Shown here one piece after another: positions 1 to 8,170 of a stretch of 38,439 nucleotides of DNA. The notes beneath the pieces were generated by a model, which saw only the letters and a list, made by a program, of their open reading frames with translations, made no database searches and was not told where the DNA came from. The translations under genes and the position numbers were made by a program. The stretch covers positions 1 to 38,439 of the forward strand of contig NZ_VKKX01000008.1 in the NCBI RefSeq assembly GCF_008271655.1, given 5' to 3'. Numbering within the stretch: the stretch's first letter is position 1; the number at the start of each line of letters is the position of its first letter. The stretch is from Gemmobacter caeruleus. GTDB lineage: Bacteria; Pseudomonadota; Alphaproteobacteria; Rhodobacterales; Rhodobacteraceae.

Positions 1-11
1 GATATGCACCG

Positions 12-77
12 TTATGTGTCCGACTTCGGTCCACAAGCCATTGAAAGACCAACCCATTTTGACGGTAGGACACATAA
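12..77. repeat. Inverted repeat TTATGTGTCC / GGACACATAA
   Basis: The 10-bp arm at 12-21 is repeated in exact inverted orientation at 68-77, with 46 bp between. The motif TTATGTG recurs in the adjacent palindrome (TTATGTGG at 101-108), so three or four related half-sites lie within 125 bp. This arrangement resembles an array of recombinase binding sites at an element end. Confidence 0.6.
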
Positions 78-96
78 GAAAACGGGGCACAAAAGA

Positions 97-124
97 TCCA
101 TTATGTGGCGCGCCACATAATGGA
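97..124. repeat. Perfect 28-bp palindrome at the radC junction
   Basis: The sequence reads the same on both strands over all 28 bases, with arms TCCATTATGTGGCG and no spacer. The palindrome is broken at the next base on each side (A at 96, C at 125). It lies exactly where the radC-like coding similarity stops. It could be a recombination core or a product of two element ends joined head to head. Confidence 0.85.
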
Positions 125-404
125 CCACGATCAGGGCGCTTGCGTTCAACATCAGCGCCCGCTTGATGATCTCGCGGGGATAGACTGGGACATGGTCCAC
201 AGTTCCGACCGCAAGCTGCTCGTCCGAGATGACGCGATTGCGTCGGTCGAGGTAGAGTACGTGGAAGCGCTCCACCTCGCCGCGTACCGTCAGCGCACAA
301 TAGTCGCGAACAGCCTGCCAGCTGCCAAGGACCGGGTTCTGGTTCAGATAGCGCCCGAGGATTTCGCGGGCCTCGAGGATGACGGTTTCTTCTTGCGGGG
401 TCAC
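122..404 (-). pseudogene. radC: RadC-like JAB-domain protein, C-terminus lost
   Basis: The fragment contains the characteristic RadC-like stretch with VLYLDRRNRVI, then a DHVPVYPREIIKRAL segment, then LNASALIVVH. In the family this is followed by the JAB metal motif HNHPSGD. Here only the first histidine remains and the frame runs into the palindrome, so the catalytic centre is lost. The likely start is the GTG at 404, with GGAGA about 8 nt upstream; this leaves about 94 native residues. Plasmid RadC-like proteins of this type commonly sit beside DUF932 genes, as here. It is almost certainly non-functional. Confidence 0.7.
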
Positions 405-526
405 GGTGAGTCTCCGAAAAATGAAAACGCCGACGCCACTGCCCTGTCGAAGGGCGAGCCGTCGGCGCAATTATGAAAAGCTGACCGCCCAACGGGCTTG
501 GGCGGTCAAGCGGATGACGCGCGGCC

Positions 527-1726
527 TCAGCCGACCCGGTCGAGAAGCTTCTTGGCGCGGCCCTCCATGTCGAGGCGGGCATCTTGCTGGGTCTTATCGC
601 GCGCAAGCCGCGTGATGCCCTGCACGAAGTCGAAGATGCTTTCGGGCGGACGACCCTCTTCCATCAGCACCTTCTCAATGATCTTGCCAGACTCAGCCTT
701 GGAGAAGCCGCGTTTGCGCAGAAAGTCATCCCGGTCCTCGTCCGTCCGTGCGACGATCTGCTGCCGCGCAGCCTTGATCCCGTTCACGAAGCCCTGCGGC
801 GAGGAATTGGCGAAGCGCGTAAGCGCCGGAGCTGCCTCATGGGCGAAGCGCGAGGCGGCGTATTTCGAGTGGCGGATTGTGATCTCCTGGAAATCCTCGA
901 CACCCCAAAGGTTGCGGTTCTGGCACACCGCCCGCAGGTAGAAGCTCGCCATGCCGAGGGTTTTCGCCCCCACCTCGGAGTTCCAGCAATAAAAGCCCCG
1001 GAAATAGAGATCAGGGGAGCCGTCCGGCAGGCGGCCCGCCTCGATCGGGTTGTGATCATCCACCAGGAACAGAAAGACATCGCGGTCAGAGGCATAGAGC
1101 GTGGTCGTGTCGCGGCTGATCTCGACATCGGGGTTGTAGACCCCGGTCGACCAGTCCAGCACGCCTGGCACCTTCCAGCGCGTGTCGCCCGTGCCATTGC
1201 CCGCGATGCGCTGCACCGCCTCGACCAGCTCATGGTCATGGATGCGGCCATAATCCGGACCGGTGACCGCGCGCAGCTCCGTGCGGCCGTCCTCGGTCTC
1301 AAAAGTCTTCACCTGCTCGGCGCGGTGGTTGGTCAGACCGTATTGCAGGTTGATCCCCGCCAGCGGCGCGGGCAGCTGGCGCAAGTAAGACGCCGGGGCA
1401 CCGACGATGCTGGCAAGCTGGCCAAAGGCCCAATGCGTGGGCGCCACCGGTTCATGCGCTTTCGGCAGAACGAGGTGCAGCCGGTCGGCGCTGTCGCGCG
1501 CCGCCTCGACGCGAATGTCCGCCGTCTGCACCACGCGGCTGCGGCTGCGCTCGGAGCGACCCTTCACATTGGCCCAAAGATCATCGAGGGAAAGATACCG
1601 CTCGTCATCGGGGCGGTTGAACCATTCGGACGACACCCGCCCGTTCCGCTCCCCCCGGCTCACATCCACTTTCCAGCCACCAGACCGTACCGGTGCGACC
1701 GGATCCAGAACTTCCACAACGCCCAT
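527..1726 (-). CDS. DUF932 domain plasmid protein
   Basis: This 399-aa protein belongs to the DUF932 family (phage/plasmid-like protein), seen on many alphaproteobacterial plasmids and in phages; its biochemical role is unknown. The region containing FYCWNSEVGAKTLGMASFYLRAVCQNRNLWG (split here as the FYCWNSEVG and AVCQNRNLWG motifs) is typical. The length fits the family and the frame is intact. The ATG at 1726 has AGGAGA about 6 nt upstream. The 5' leader holds a hairpin block nearly identical to that of the 730-aa ParB-like gene, suggesting common control. It is the last backbone gene before the sugar island. Confidence 0.8.
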   Translation of the reverse strand: MGVVEVLDPVAPVRSGGWKVDVSRGERNGRVSSEWFNRPDDERYLSLDDLWANVKGRSERSRSRVVQTADIRVEAARDSADRLHLVLPKAHEPVAPTHWAFGQLASIVGAPASYLRQLPAPLAGINLQYGLTNHRAEQVKTFETEDGRTELRAVTGPDYGRIHDHELVEAVQRIAGNGTGDTRWKVPGVLDWSTGVYNPDVEISRDTTTLYASDRDVFLFLVDDHNPIEAGRLPDGSPDLYFRGFYCWNSEVGAKTLGMASFYLRAVCQNRNLWGVEDFQEITIRHSKYAASRFAHEAAPALTRFANSSPQGFVNGIKAARQQIVARTDEDRDDFLRKRGFSKAESGKIIEKVLMEEGRPPESIFDFVQGITRLARDKTQQDARLDMEGRAKKLLDRVG

Positions 1727-1739
1727 CGGCTATCTCCTG

Positions 1740-1765
1740 CGACGGGCGCCAGGAGCCACTCTCCC
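1740..1765 (-). promoter_or_regulatory. Conserved leader hairpin upstream of DUF932 gene
   Basis: Read on the minus strand, the 26-nt block begins GGGAGAGTGGCTCC and ends GGCGCCCGTCG, 13 nt before the ATG. It matches the block before the ParB-like gene (18512-18537) at 25 of 26 positions. The first part folds as GGGAG-AGTGG-CTCCT, with a G-U pair where the other copy has G-C. Further upstream both leaders share GTGAGAG and GGTTGAGGG-type motifs at nearly the same spacing. It looks like a cis-acting RNA or protein-binding site; its class is not known to me. Confidence 0.7.
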
Positions 1766-1887
1766 AGCCCTCAACCCGTCAACGGGAAACCTGCACTCCT
1801 CTCACTCTACGAGTCGCGATGGGCGGAAAGCGGACGGTCGGGTGAGCGGTGAGAACATCTTTCAGATGTGCCTACCGCCCCAGAATG

Positions 1888-3000
1888 TTAGGCCGCCGTC
1901 CACGTTCCACCCGCCTCATTCGAACGGACACACGCGCGGATGAAACGCATTCCTGCAAGTCCGTCCTCGGCGGTAGCCAGCGCTCGCGTCGACGCCAAGC
2001 CCTTACCTTCGATCAGATCCGCCGCATCTGCGTATAGAGTTGCGAACGCCTCCAGATAGCCCTCGGGATGGCCGGACGGTATGCGGCTTGGCGTTTGGGT
2101 CAAGCCGTCACCGCGGCGCAGCAGGCGGGTCGTGTCGCCAAGCGGGGTGAATTCGAGCAGATCGGGGTCTTCCTGATCCCATGCCAGCCCCCCCCTTTCG
2201 CCGGCGATGCGGAACCGCAGCGCGTTCTTGGTGCCAGAGGTGATCTGGCTTGCCCAGATCATCCCCTTCGCGCCGCCGTCGAAACGCAAGAGGACTGCCG
2301 CGTTGTCATCCAGTCGCCGTCCCGGCTCGAAGGCGGTGAGGTCGGCAAGAACGGCCTGAACTCCAAGCCCCGAAACAAATGTGGCGAGATTTACGGCATG
2401 CGTTCCGATATCCGCGATGCAGCCGCCCTCGCCCGACAAGCCGGGATCGGTGCGCCAGACGGCCTGTTTCTGCCCGCTCTGTTCCACGGGTCCGGCCAGC
2501 CAGTCCTGCAAGTATTCCACCTGCACGTGACGCACCGCCCCGATTGCCCCTTCGGCGATCATCCGGCGCGCCTCGCGCACCATCGGATAGCCTGTATAGG
2601 TCTGGGTCAGCACGAAGGGCACGGATGTTTCGGCTGCCAGGGCAGCCAGTTCCTCGGCCTCGGGAAGCGTCGCGGTCATCGGCTTGTCGCAGATCACTGC
2701 AATGCCTGCCCGCAGGAAGGCCGTCGCCACCTTGGCATGAAGGTGGTTCGGCGTGACGATCGCCACCGCAGCGATCCCGTCAGGACGGGCTGCCTCGGCC
2801 AAAGCCATCTGCGCGAAATCGGAATAGCTGCGGTCGGGCGCAATGCCGAGATCCGCCGCCGAAGCCGCGGCCCGTGCCGGGTCGGAGGACAACGCCCCCG
2901 CAACCAACTCCCACCGCCCATCCAGCCTTGCGGCCATGCGGTGGACCCCGCCGATGAAGGCCCCTTGTCCTCCGCCGACCATGCCCAGTTTCAGTGTCAT
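1888..3000 (-). CDS. Gfo/Idh/MocA-family sugar dehydrogenase (operon distal)
   Basis: This 370-aa protein is an NAD(P)-dependent oxidoreductase of the Gfo/Idh/MocA family. It has the N-terminal Rossmann glycine-rich start (LGMVGGGQGAFIGGVH), the family motif in the form CDKPM (DKP rather than the commoner EKP) and the C-terminal catalytic segment ADIGTHAVNLA. The ATG at 3000 is chosen because it overlaps the stop of the upstream gene as ATGA, indicating translational coupling; a longer frame to 3267 lies wholly within that gene. It is the last gene of the eight-gene sugar operon. Substrate unknown: probably an oxidisable sugar, cyclitol or glycoside. Confidence 0.82.
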   Translation of the reverse strand: MTLKLGMVGGGQGAFIGGVHRMAARLDGRWELVAGALSSDPARAAASAADLGIAPDRSYSDFAQMALAEAARPDGIAAVAIVTPNHLHAKVATAFLRAGIAVICDKPMTATLPEAEELAALAAETSVPFVLTQTYTGYPMVREARRMIAEGAIGAVRHVQVEYLQDWLAGPVEQSGQKQAVWRTDPGLSGEGGCIADIGTHAVNLATFVSGLGVQAVLADLTAFEPGRRLDDNAAVLLRFDGGAKGMIWASQITSGTKNALRFRIAGERGGLAWDQEDPDLLEFTPLGDTTRLLRRGDGLTQTPSRIPSGHPEGYLEAFATLYADAADLIEGKGLASTRALATAEDGLAGMRFIRACVRSNEAGGTWTAA

Positions 3001-4061
3001 GACCGGATCCCCAGCATCGCGTCCAGCACCGCCTGATCGGCCCTCCCGCCTGCGAAATCGTCGAAGGCCTGCCCCGTCACCTCGATCAGATGACGGGCGA
3101 TAAAGAGCGCACCCTCGGCGGCACCCTGCGCCGGGGATTTCAGGAAGCACTCCCATTCCATCACCGCCCAGCCGCGATAGCCGTGCTGGGTCAGCCGCGT
3201 GAAGACGGCCGCGAAATCCACCTGCCCGTCGCCAAGGCTGCGGAAACGCCCCGCCCGTTCCGCCCAAGGCGAATAGCCGGAATAGACGCCCTGCCGACCA
3301 TCGGGGCGGAACTCGGCGTCTTTGACGTGGAACGCCGAGATACGGTCGTGATAGATGTCGATGAAGGCCAGATAATCCATCGCCTGTAACAGGAAGTGCG
3401 ACGGGTCGTAGTTGATCCTCGCGCGGGGGTGTTCCGCCACGGCGGACAGGAACCTCTCCCAGCTTGCGCCGTCGAACACATCCTCTCCGGGGTGCAGTTC
3501 GAAGCCAATATCGACACCCGCATCGTCATAGGCATCAAGGATGGGGGTCCAGCGGCGGGCAAGTTCGGCGAATGCCGTCTCGACCAGTCCGGCGGGGCGC
3601 TGCGGCCAAGGATAGAGATAGGGGAAGGCCAGCGATCCGGTGAAGCTGACCGTTCCCGAAAGCCCCAGACGCCGCGCCGCCGTTGCGGCCTTGGTCACCT
3701 GATCGACCGCCCATGCCTGCCGTGCGCCGGGATTGCGCCGCACCGTTTCCGGCGCGAAGGCATCGAAGGCCGCGTCATAGGCGGGATTCACCGCGACCAA
3801 CTGTCCTTGCAAGTGCGTGGACAGTTCCGTGATGGCGATGCCCGCTTCGGCGCAAATGCCCACCACCTCGTCAGCATAGGTCTGACTTTCGGCGCAGAGG
3901 TCCAGATCGAACAACCGCCGATCCCAGGACGGGATCTGCACGCCTTTGTAGCCCAGCCCTGCCGCCCAGGCCGTGATCGCGGGCAGGCTGTCGAAGGGTG
4001 CATCATTCCCCGCGAATTGCGCCAGAAAGATGCCCGGACCCTTGATCGCACTGCCCGTCAT
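2997..4061 (-). CDS. TIM-barrel sugar isomerase/epimerase (AP-endonuclease-2 fold)
   Basis: The 354-aa protein has the xylose isomerase-like TIM-barrel signature of the sugar phosphate isomerase/epimerase family. Likely metal ligands are visible in ELHPGE, INYDPSHF, FHVKD and VMEWE. It is longer than the second TIM-barrel protein at 9348-10169 (273 aa), so they are not recent duplicates. It overlaps the neighbouring genes by 4 nt (ATGA) at both ends, so it is tightly coupled within the operon. In related pathways such proteins isomerise, dehydrate or cleave the keto-sugar made by a Gfo/Idh dehydrogenase. The exact reaction here is not determinable. Confidence 0.8.
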   Translation of the reverse strand: MTGSAIKGPGIFLAQFAGNDAPFDSLPAITAWAAGLGYKGVQIPSWDRRLFDLDLCAESQTYADEVVGICAEAGIAITELSTHLQGQLVAVNPAYDAAFDAFAPETVRRNPGARQAWAVDQVTKAATAARRLGLSGTVSFTGSLAFPYLYPWPQRPAGLVETAFAELARRWTPILDAYDDAGVDIGFELHPGEDVFDGASWERFLSAVAEHPRARINYDPSHFLLQAMDYLAFIDIYHDRISAFHVKDAEFRPDGRQGVYSGYSPWAERAGRFRSLGDGQVDFAAVFTRLTQHGYRGWAVMEWECFLKSPAQGAAEGALFIARHLIEVTGQAFDDFAGGRADQAVLDAMLGIRS

Positions 4062-4357
4062 GCCGCCCTCTCCGACAGCATGGTCAGGGGCCGGATCTCC
4101 ACCGGACAGGCCAGCAGACGGTCAAGCTGCGAAACCAGCGGTTGCAGATGCGGCATCGCCAGATGCGCGTCCAGCGCCGCGCGGTCGGTCCAGTTCTCGT
4201 AGAAGACAAAGACGCAAGGATCGGCAGCATCGACGTGGAAGTCGTAGTTGATGCAACCCGCCTCGGCCCGCGTCGGCGCCACTAGCGCCATCAGCAGCGA
4301 TGCCAGTTCCTCGCGCGTTTCCGTGCGGGCGGTGAGGGTTCCGATGATCGTATACAT
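4058..4357 (-). CDS. ABM-domain putative quinol monooxygenase (YgiN-like)
   Basis: The 99-aa protein has the size and pattern of the antibiotic biosynthesis monooxygenase (ABM) family: a ferredoxin-like fold with MYTIIGTLTARTETREELASL at the N-terminus (given here only by its first part, MYTIIGTLTAR), then INYDFHVD and FVFYENWTDRAALDAHL. Members act as cofactor-free monooxygenases or small-molecule binding proteins. It begins 2 nt after the permease stop and overlaps the next gene by ATGA. Its role in a sugar operon is unclear; it could protect against or rearrange a reactive intermediate, but that is inference. Confidence 0.8.
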   Translation of the reverse strand: MYTIIGTLTARTETREELASLLMALVAPTRAEAGCINYDFHVDAADPCVFVFYENWTDRAALDAHLAMPHLQPLVSQLDRLLACPVEIRPLTMLSERAA

Positions 4358-4359
4358 GG

Positions 4360-5316
4360 TCAGCCCCGCTTCTGGCTCAAGGCAACGGCAAGGATGATGA
4401 TCGCGCCCTTGGCGATCAGCTGCTGGCTGAACTCCAGCCCCATCAGGATCAGCCCGTTGTTGATCATCCCGATCATCAACGCGCCGACGATGGTGCCGAT
4501 GACCGTCCCCTTGCCGCCGAACAGGCTCGTCCCGCCAAGGACGGCCGCGGCGATGACCGACAACTCATCCCCTTCGCCAAGCTGGAAGCGGCCCGATTGC
4601 AGACGGCCAGCGTAAAGCATCCCGGCCAGAGCGGCAGCGCAAGAGGACAGGACCAGCACCTTGAACTTGATGCTGCGCGTGTCGATGCCGGAGTAGCGTG
4701 CGGCCATTTCGCCCCCGCCCGTCGCCAGAACCTTGCGGCCAAAGCCGGACCGGCGCAGCGCGACATGACCGACGCCCGCGATTACCGCCATCCAGAACAT
4801 CAGGACCGGGATAGGGCCGACCGAGCCGCCCCCGAAGATCCAGGAATAACCGGGGGACAGGATCGGCACCGCCGCCGTGTCGGAAATCCACATGGCCACG
4901 CCCTTGGCGATGCCCATCATGGCAAGGGTCGTCAGGAAGGACGGAATGCCGATCCGCGTCGTGAGCCAGCCGTTGAACACGCCCACGGCCAGCCCTGTCG
5001 CCAACCCGGCAAGGACACCGCCAACAGGCCCGGCGACGGCAATCGCCATGGCAACCGTCACCGTGGTCAGCCCCGCCACCGCGCCCACCGACAGATCGAT
5101 CTCGCCGGCCGACAGCACGAAGGTCATGGCCACCGCCATCACCGCGATCATCGCGGTCTGCCGCACGATGTTCAGCAGGTTGTTCGGGTTCAGGAACCCC
5201 TTGTCGTTCAGCGTCAGCGCAAAGACGACAAAGATCACCACGAAGCCGATATAGATGATGTTCTGCCGCCAATTGGCGAAGAATGCCCCGGCGGGGGCGG
5301 TTGCTGCCTTAGCCAT
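4360..5316 (-). CDS. Sugar ABC transporter permease (RbsC/BPD_transp_2 type)
   Basis: This 318-aa integral membrane protein belongs to the ribose/galactose-type permease family that forms the inner-membrane channel of sugar ABC importers. It has about eight to ten hydrophobic segments, the family segment VLSAGEIDLSVGAVAGL near residue 65, and a C-terminal part with AAAVLGGTSLFGGKGTVIGT. The start overlaps the end of the ATPase gene by 8 nt. With the ATPase (5309-6880) and periplasmic binding protein (8171-9292) it completes one importer. Only one permease gene is present, as expected for a homodimeric channel. Confidence 0.93.
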   Translation of the reverse strand: MAKAATAPAGAFFANWRQNIIYIGFVVIFVVFALTLNDKGFLNPNNLLNIVRQTAMIAVMAVAMTFVLSAGEIDLSVGAVAGLTTVTVAMAIAVAGPVGGVLAGLATGLAVGVFNGWLTTRIGIPSFLTTLAMMGIAKGVAMWISDTAAVPILSPGYSWIFGGGSVGPIPVLMFWMAVIAGVGHVALRRSGFGRKVLATGGGEMAARYSGIDTRSIKFKVLVLSSCAAALAGMLYAGRLQSGRFQLGEGDELSVIAAAVLGGTSLFGGKGTVIGTIVGALMIGMINNGLILMGLEFSQQLIAKGAIIILAVALSQKRG

Positions 5317-6880
5317 GGCTGGCCTCCTTTACGGTCAGGGCTTTCTGGATTTCCACCTGAAGGCGGCGCTCGGCCGCTTGCAGGGCATGTTCGGGGTCGC
5401 GCTCCTCCGGATCGTCCAGATCGGCGCGGTCCAGCATCTGATGCGCGCGGCCATCCGCCATCACGAGGATGCGGTCGCAGGCCGTCAGCAGTTCCGACAG
5501 TTCCGAAGAGATGACGATGACGGCCTTGCCAGACTGCGCGAGGTCGCGCACCAGCCGGATGATTTCGGCCTTGGACCCGATATCGATTCCTGCCGTCGGT
5601 TCATCGAGGATCAGGATTTCCGGCTCCGTCGCCAGCCACTTGCCGATCACCACCTTCTGCTGGTTGCCGCCCGACAGCGCGGACACCGCATGGTCGCGGC
5701 TTGCCGTCTTGATCGACAGTCGGGCGATCATGTCCTCGGCGATGTCCCGCACGCGGGCACGGTCCACGAACCCCTTCGGCGCGATGCGCCCGATCACCGA
5801 CATCACCATATTGTCGGCTACGCTATGGGCCGGGATGATGCCCTGCGTCGCCCGCGCCTCCGGCACCAGGGCGATGCCATGGGCCACGGCATCGGCGGGG
5901 CGGCGGATCGCCACTTTCGCGCCCTTGATGTGGATCTCGCCCGAAACGGCAGGTTCGATACCTGCAATCACGCGCGCCAGGGCGGACCGACCGGAGCCGA
6001 GCAGTCCCGCAAGTCCCAGCACCTCGCCCCGATGCAGCGCGAAGCTGACGTTTTCCGGTTTGTGCGGGCCGGTCACCTGCGCAAGGTCCAGCAGAACCTC
6101 GCCCCGCGACACGTCACCCCGCGCCACATCGGCCAGCCCCTTGGATTTCTTGCCGACGATATGTTCGATCATCACGTCGATGGGCAGATCGGCCAGCGGC
6201 GCGGTGATGACATGGCGGCCATCCCGCAGGATCGTGGCGCGGTCCGAGATGCGGGCGATTTCGTCCATGCGGTGGCTGACATAGATGATCGCCACGCCCT
6301 TGGCCTTGAGTTGCCGCAGGAAGACGAAGAGTCGTTCAACATCCGACACCGAAAGTGCGGTCGAGGGTTCGTCGAGGATCAGGACGCGGGCATCCTGACT
6401 GATCGCCTTCGCAATCTCGGTCAGCTGCTTTTGACCCGCCCCCAGATCGCCCACCAGCGCAGTGGGATCGACCTCGACCTGCAACATGTCGAAAATCGCC
6501 TGCGCCCGCCGGACGGAATCGGCATCGTCGATCATCCCGCGCGCATCGCGGGCTTCGCGGGTCAGGAAGATGTTCTGCGCCACAGTCAGCGTGGGGATCA
6601 GCGACATTTCCTGAAAGTTCATGGCGATCCCCGCCGCCCGCGCCGCTTCGGGCGAGTGGGCGGCCAGTTTCTGGCCACCAACCTCGATCTCGCCCTCCTC
6701 CGGCACGTGAACACCGTTCAGAACCTTGAGGATGGTGGATTTCCCCGCCCCGTTGCCGCCAAGCAGGGCGTGGACTTCACCGGCAAACACCTCGAAATCC
6801 ACACCATCCAGCGCGCGAATGCCGCCGAAGGATTTGGAAATCCCCGTCATCCGCACGGCAACCGGGGCGGGGGCGGTCAT
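5309..6880 (-). CDS. Sugar ABC transporter ATPase (RbsA/MglA type, two ABC domains)
   Basis: The 523-aa protein carries two ATP-binding cassettes in tandem, as in RbsA and MglA. The first has Walker A GGNGAGKST near residue 40, a divergent signature region GAGQKQLTEIAKA and Walker B VLILDEPS. The second has LLGSGRSALAR, the LSGGNQQKVV signature and Walker B ILILDEPT, typical of the RbsA C-terminal half. The ATG at 6880 overlaps the stop of the upstream dehydrogenase (ATGA) and is preferred over an in-frame ATG five codons earlier. It energises import of the operon's substrate. Confidence 0.93.
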   Translation of the reverse strand: MTAPAPVAVRMTGISKSFGGIRALDGVDFEVFAGEVHALLGGNGAGKSTILKVLNGVHVPEEGEIEVGGQKLAAHSPEAARAAGIAMNFQEMSLIPTLTVAQNIFLTREARDARGMIDDADSVRRAQAIFDMLQVEVDPTALVGDLGAGQKQLTEIAKAISQDARVLILDEPSTALSVSDVERLFVFLRQLKAKGVAIIYVSHRMDEIARISDRATILRDGRHVITAPLADLPIDVMIEHIVGKKSKGLADVARGDVSRGEVLLDLAQVTGPHKPENVSFALHRGEVLGLAGLLGSGRSALARVIAGIEPAVSGEIHIKGAKVAIRRPADAVAHGIALVPEARATQGIIPAHSVADNMVMSVIGRIAPKGFVDRARVRDIAEDMIARLSIKTASRDHAVSALSGGNQQKVVIGKWLATEPEILILDEPTAGIDIGSKAEIIRLVRDLAQSGKAVIVISSELSELLTACDRILVMADGRAHQMLDRADLDDPEERDPEHALQAAERRLQVEIQKALTVKEASHG

Positions 6881-8043
6881 TCCACCCGCTCCCACTTGCC
6901 GGTTTCACCCGACCGCAGCAGGGCATCGGCCACCAGTTCCGTCAGCAGACCGTCCTCGAAATTCGGGCTGGGCTGCTTGCCGCTGGCAATCGCGCTGAAC
7001 AGGTCGAAGCATTCGACGATCTTCGTTTCCGAATAGCCGATGCCCAGACCGGGGATCGGCCACAGACCGCCGCCATAGGGATGGGCTGGACCAGTGTAGA
7101 CCGTGCGGAAGCCGCGTGCATCGGCGGGGTCGTCGGCGAACATCACCTGCAACTCGTCACGGCGTTCGTAGTTGAAGTGGATCGACCCCTTCGTCCCGTG
7201 GATTTCCAGCGTGATGAAGTTGTTCCGACCCCATGCGTTGCGCGTGGCCTCCAGGCTGCCGATGGCCCCGTTGCCGAAGCGCAGCATCGACACCACCTCG
7301 TCATCCACATCCACCGGAGCACGTTCGGCATCAGCGGATTTCTCCGACGCACCCAGCTTGTCCACCCCGCCCTGCTGGATGGGGCGCGTCGTGACATAGG
7401 TCTTGGTCATGGCGATCACCTCGGCAATGGGACCGACGAGGTAATGCGCAAGGTCCACCACATGGGTCCCGATATCCCCCACCGTGCCCGACCCCGCGAT
7501 CTTCTTCTGAAAGCGCCAGGACAGCGGCCCGTTCTCATCCGCCGACCAGTCCTGAAGGTAGGTGCCGCGGAAGTTCAGGATGCGGCCGATGCGGCCTTCC
7601 TCGATATATTTCTTGGCCAGCGCCACGGCGGGCGTGCGGCGGTAGTTGAAGGCCACCATGTGGATGATGCCTGCGGCCTTCGCGGCTTCGGTCATCGCGC
7701 GGGCCTCTTCCACGGTGCGGGCGAGGGGCTTTTCGCAGATGATGTGCTTGCCCGCCTTGGCCGCCGCAATGGCAATCTCGGCATGGACATTGTTCGGCGT
7801 GCAGATGTCGACCACGTCGATATCGGGCCGCGCGACGACGGCGCGCCAGTCGCTCGACGCCTCGTCGAACCCGAAACGGCGACGGGCTTCCTCGGCCGCC
7901 CCGTCGGTGACATCGACGACGACCTTGCGGTGCGGGATTGCCGGGGCGGGCCAGAAGAACATGGGCATCGAGGCATAGGCCATGGCGTGCGCCTTGCCCA
8001 TGAACCCGCCGCCGATCATGGCAACGTTCATCACTTTGGTCAT
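6877..8043 (-). CDS. Gfo/Idh/MocA-family sugar dehydrogenase (operon proximal)
   Basis: The 388-aa NAD(P)-dependent oxidoreductase has an N-terminal Rossmann motif (AMIGGGFMGKAHAMAY), the canonical EKP motif in IICEKPLART and the catalytic GDIGTHVVDLAHY segment. It is distinct from the distal dehydrogenase (1888-3000), which has DKP and a shorter C-terminal region. The ATG at 8043 has GGAG about 8 nt upstream. It lies directly after the binding protein and hairpin, and directly before the ATPase with an ATGA overlap. Two non-identical Gfo/Idh enzymes in one operon suggest two oxidation steps or an oxidation-reduction pair. Confidence 0.88.
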   Translation of the reverse strand: MTKVMNVAMIGGGFMGKAHAMAYASMPMFFWPAPAIPHRKVVVDVTDGAAEEARRRFGFDEASSDWRAVVARPDIDVVDICTPNNVHAEIAIAAAKAGKHIICEKPLARTVEEARAMTEAAKAAGIIHMVAFNYRRTPAVALAKKYIEEGRIGRILNFRGTYLQDWSADENGPLSWRFQKKIAGSGTVGDIGTHVVDLAHYLVGPIAEVIAMTKTYVTTRPIQQGGVDKLGASEKSADAERAPVDVDDEVVSMLRFGNGAIGSLEATRNAWGRNNFITLEIHGTKGSIHFNYERRDELQVMFADDPADARGFRTVYTGPAHPYGGGLWPIPGLGIGYSETKIVECFDLFSAIASGKQPSPNFEDGLLTELVADALLRSGETGKWERVE

Positions 8044-8135
8044 CGTCAGTCTCCGGTGCTGTGCGGGACGGGTTGTTGAGAAAGGGCCGGACCTTCACTG
8101 GCAGGGAGCAATTCCCCCGGCAAAGGCCCGGCAGG

Positions 8136-8163
8136 CGCGCGGGGTGATAGGGCACCCCGCGCG
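8136..8163 (-). terminator. Strong GC hairpin after the binding-protein gene
   Basis: An 11-bp perfect inverted repeat (CGCGCGGGGTG at 8136-8146 and its complement at 8153-8163, 6-nt loop) begins 7 nt beyond the stop codon of the periplasmic binding-protein gene. No T-run follows on the minus strand. In sugar ABC operons such a hairpin after the binding-protein gene typically protects the upstream mRNA and partly attenuates the rest, giving more binding protein than permease. The position is seen; that effect is inferred. Confidence 0.6.
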
Positions 8164-8170
8164 GCATCGC

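Larger units (their letters stand above)
1..124. mobile_element. End of an unidentified mobile element abutting a radC-like gene
   Basis: The radC-like reading frame on the minus strand matches its family up to the residues LIVVH and then loses similarity inside a perfect palindrome at 97-124. That abrupt loss marks a junction. The sequence to its left (1 to about 120) has no gene of its own and carries an inverted pair, TTATGTGTCC at 12-21 and its complement at 68-77. Palindromic ends of this kind suit site-specific (tyrosine-recombinase type) elements better than ordinary insertion sequences, but no recombinase gene lies within the window, so the class is unknown. The rest of the element should lie left of base 1. 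Confidence 0.45.

Noticed and set aside
584-1852. Long plus-strand open frame (422 codons)
   Set aside because: It lies opposite the DUF932 gene, has no family similarity and no suitable start signal; it is a shadow frame of high-GC coding DNA.
1855-1869. Small hairpin ACATCT-TTC-AGATGT after the last sugar gene
   Set aside because: The 6-bp stem has no T-run, so I did not call it a terminator.
5255-7036. 593-codon plus-strand frame
   Set aside because: It is antisense to the ABC ATPase and dehydrogenase genes, rich in H, R and D as expected of reverse-complement coding frames.
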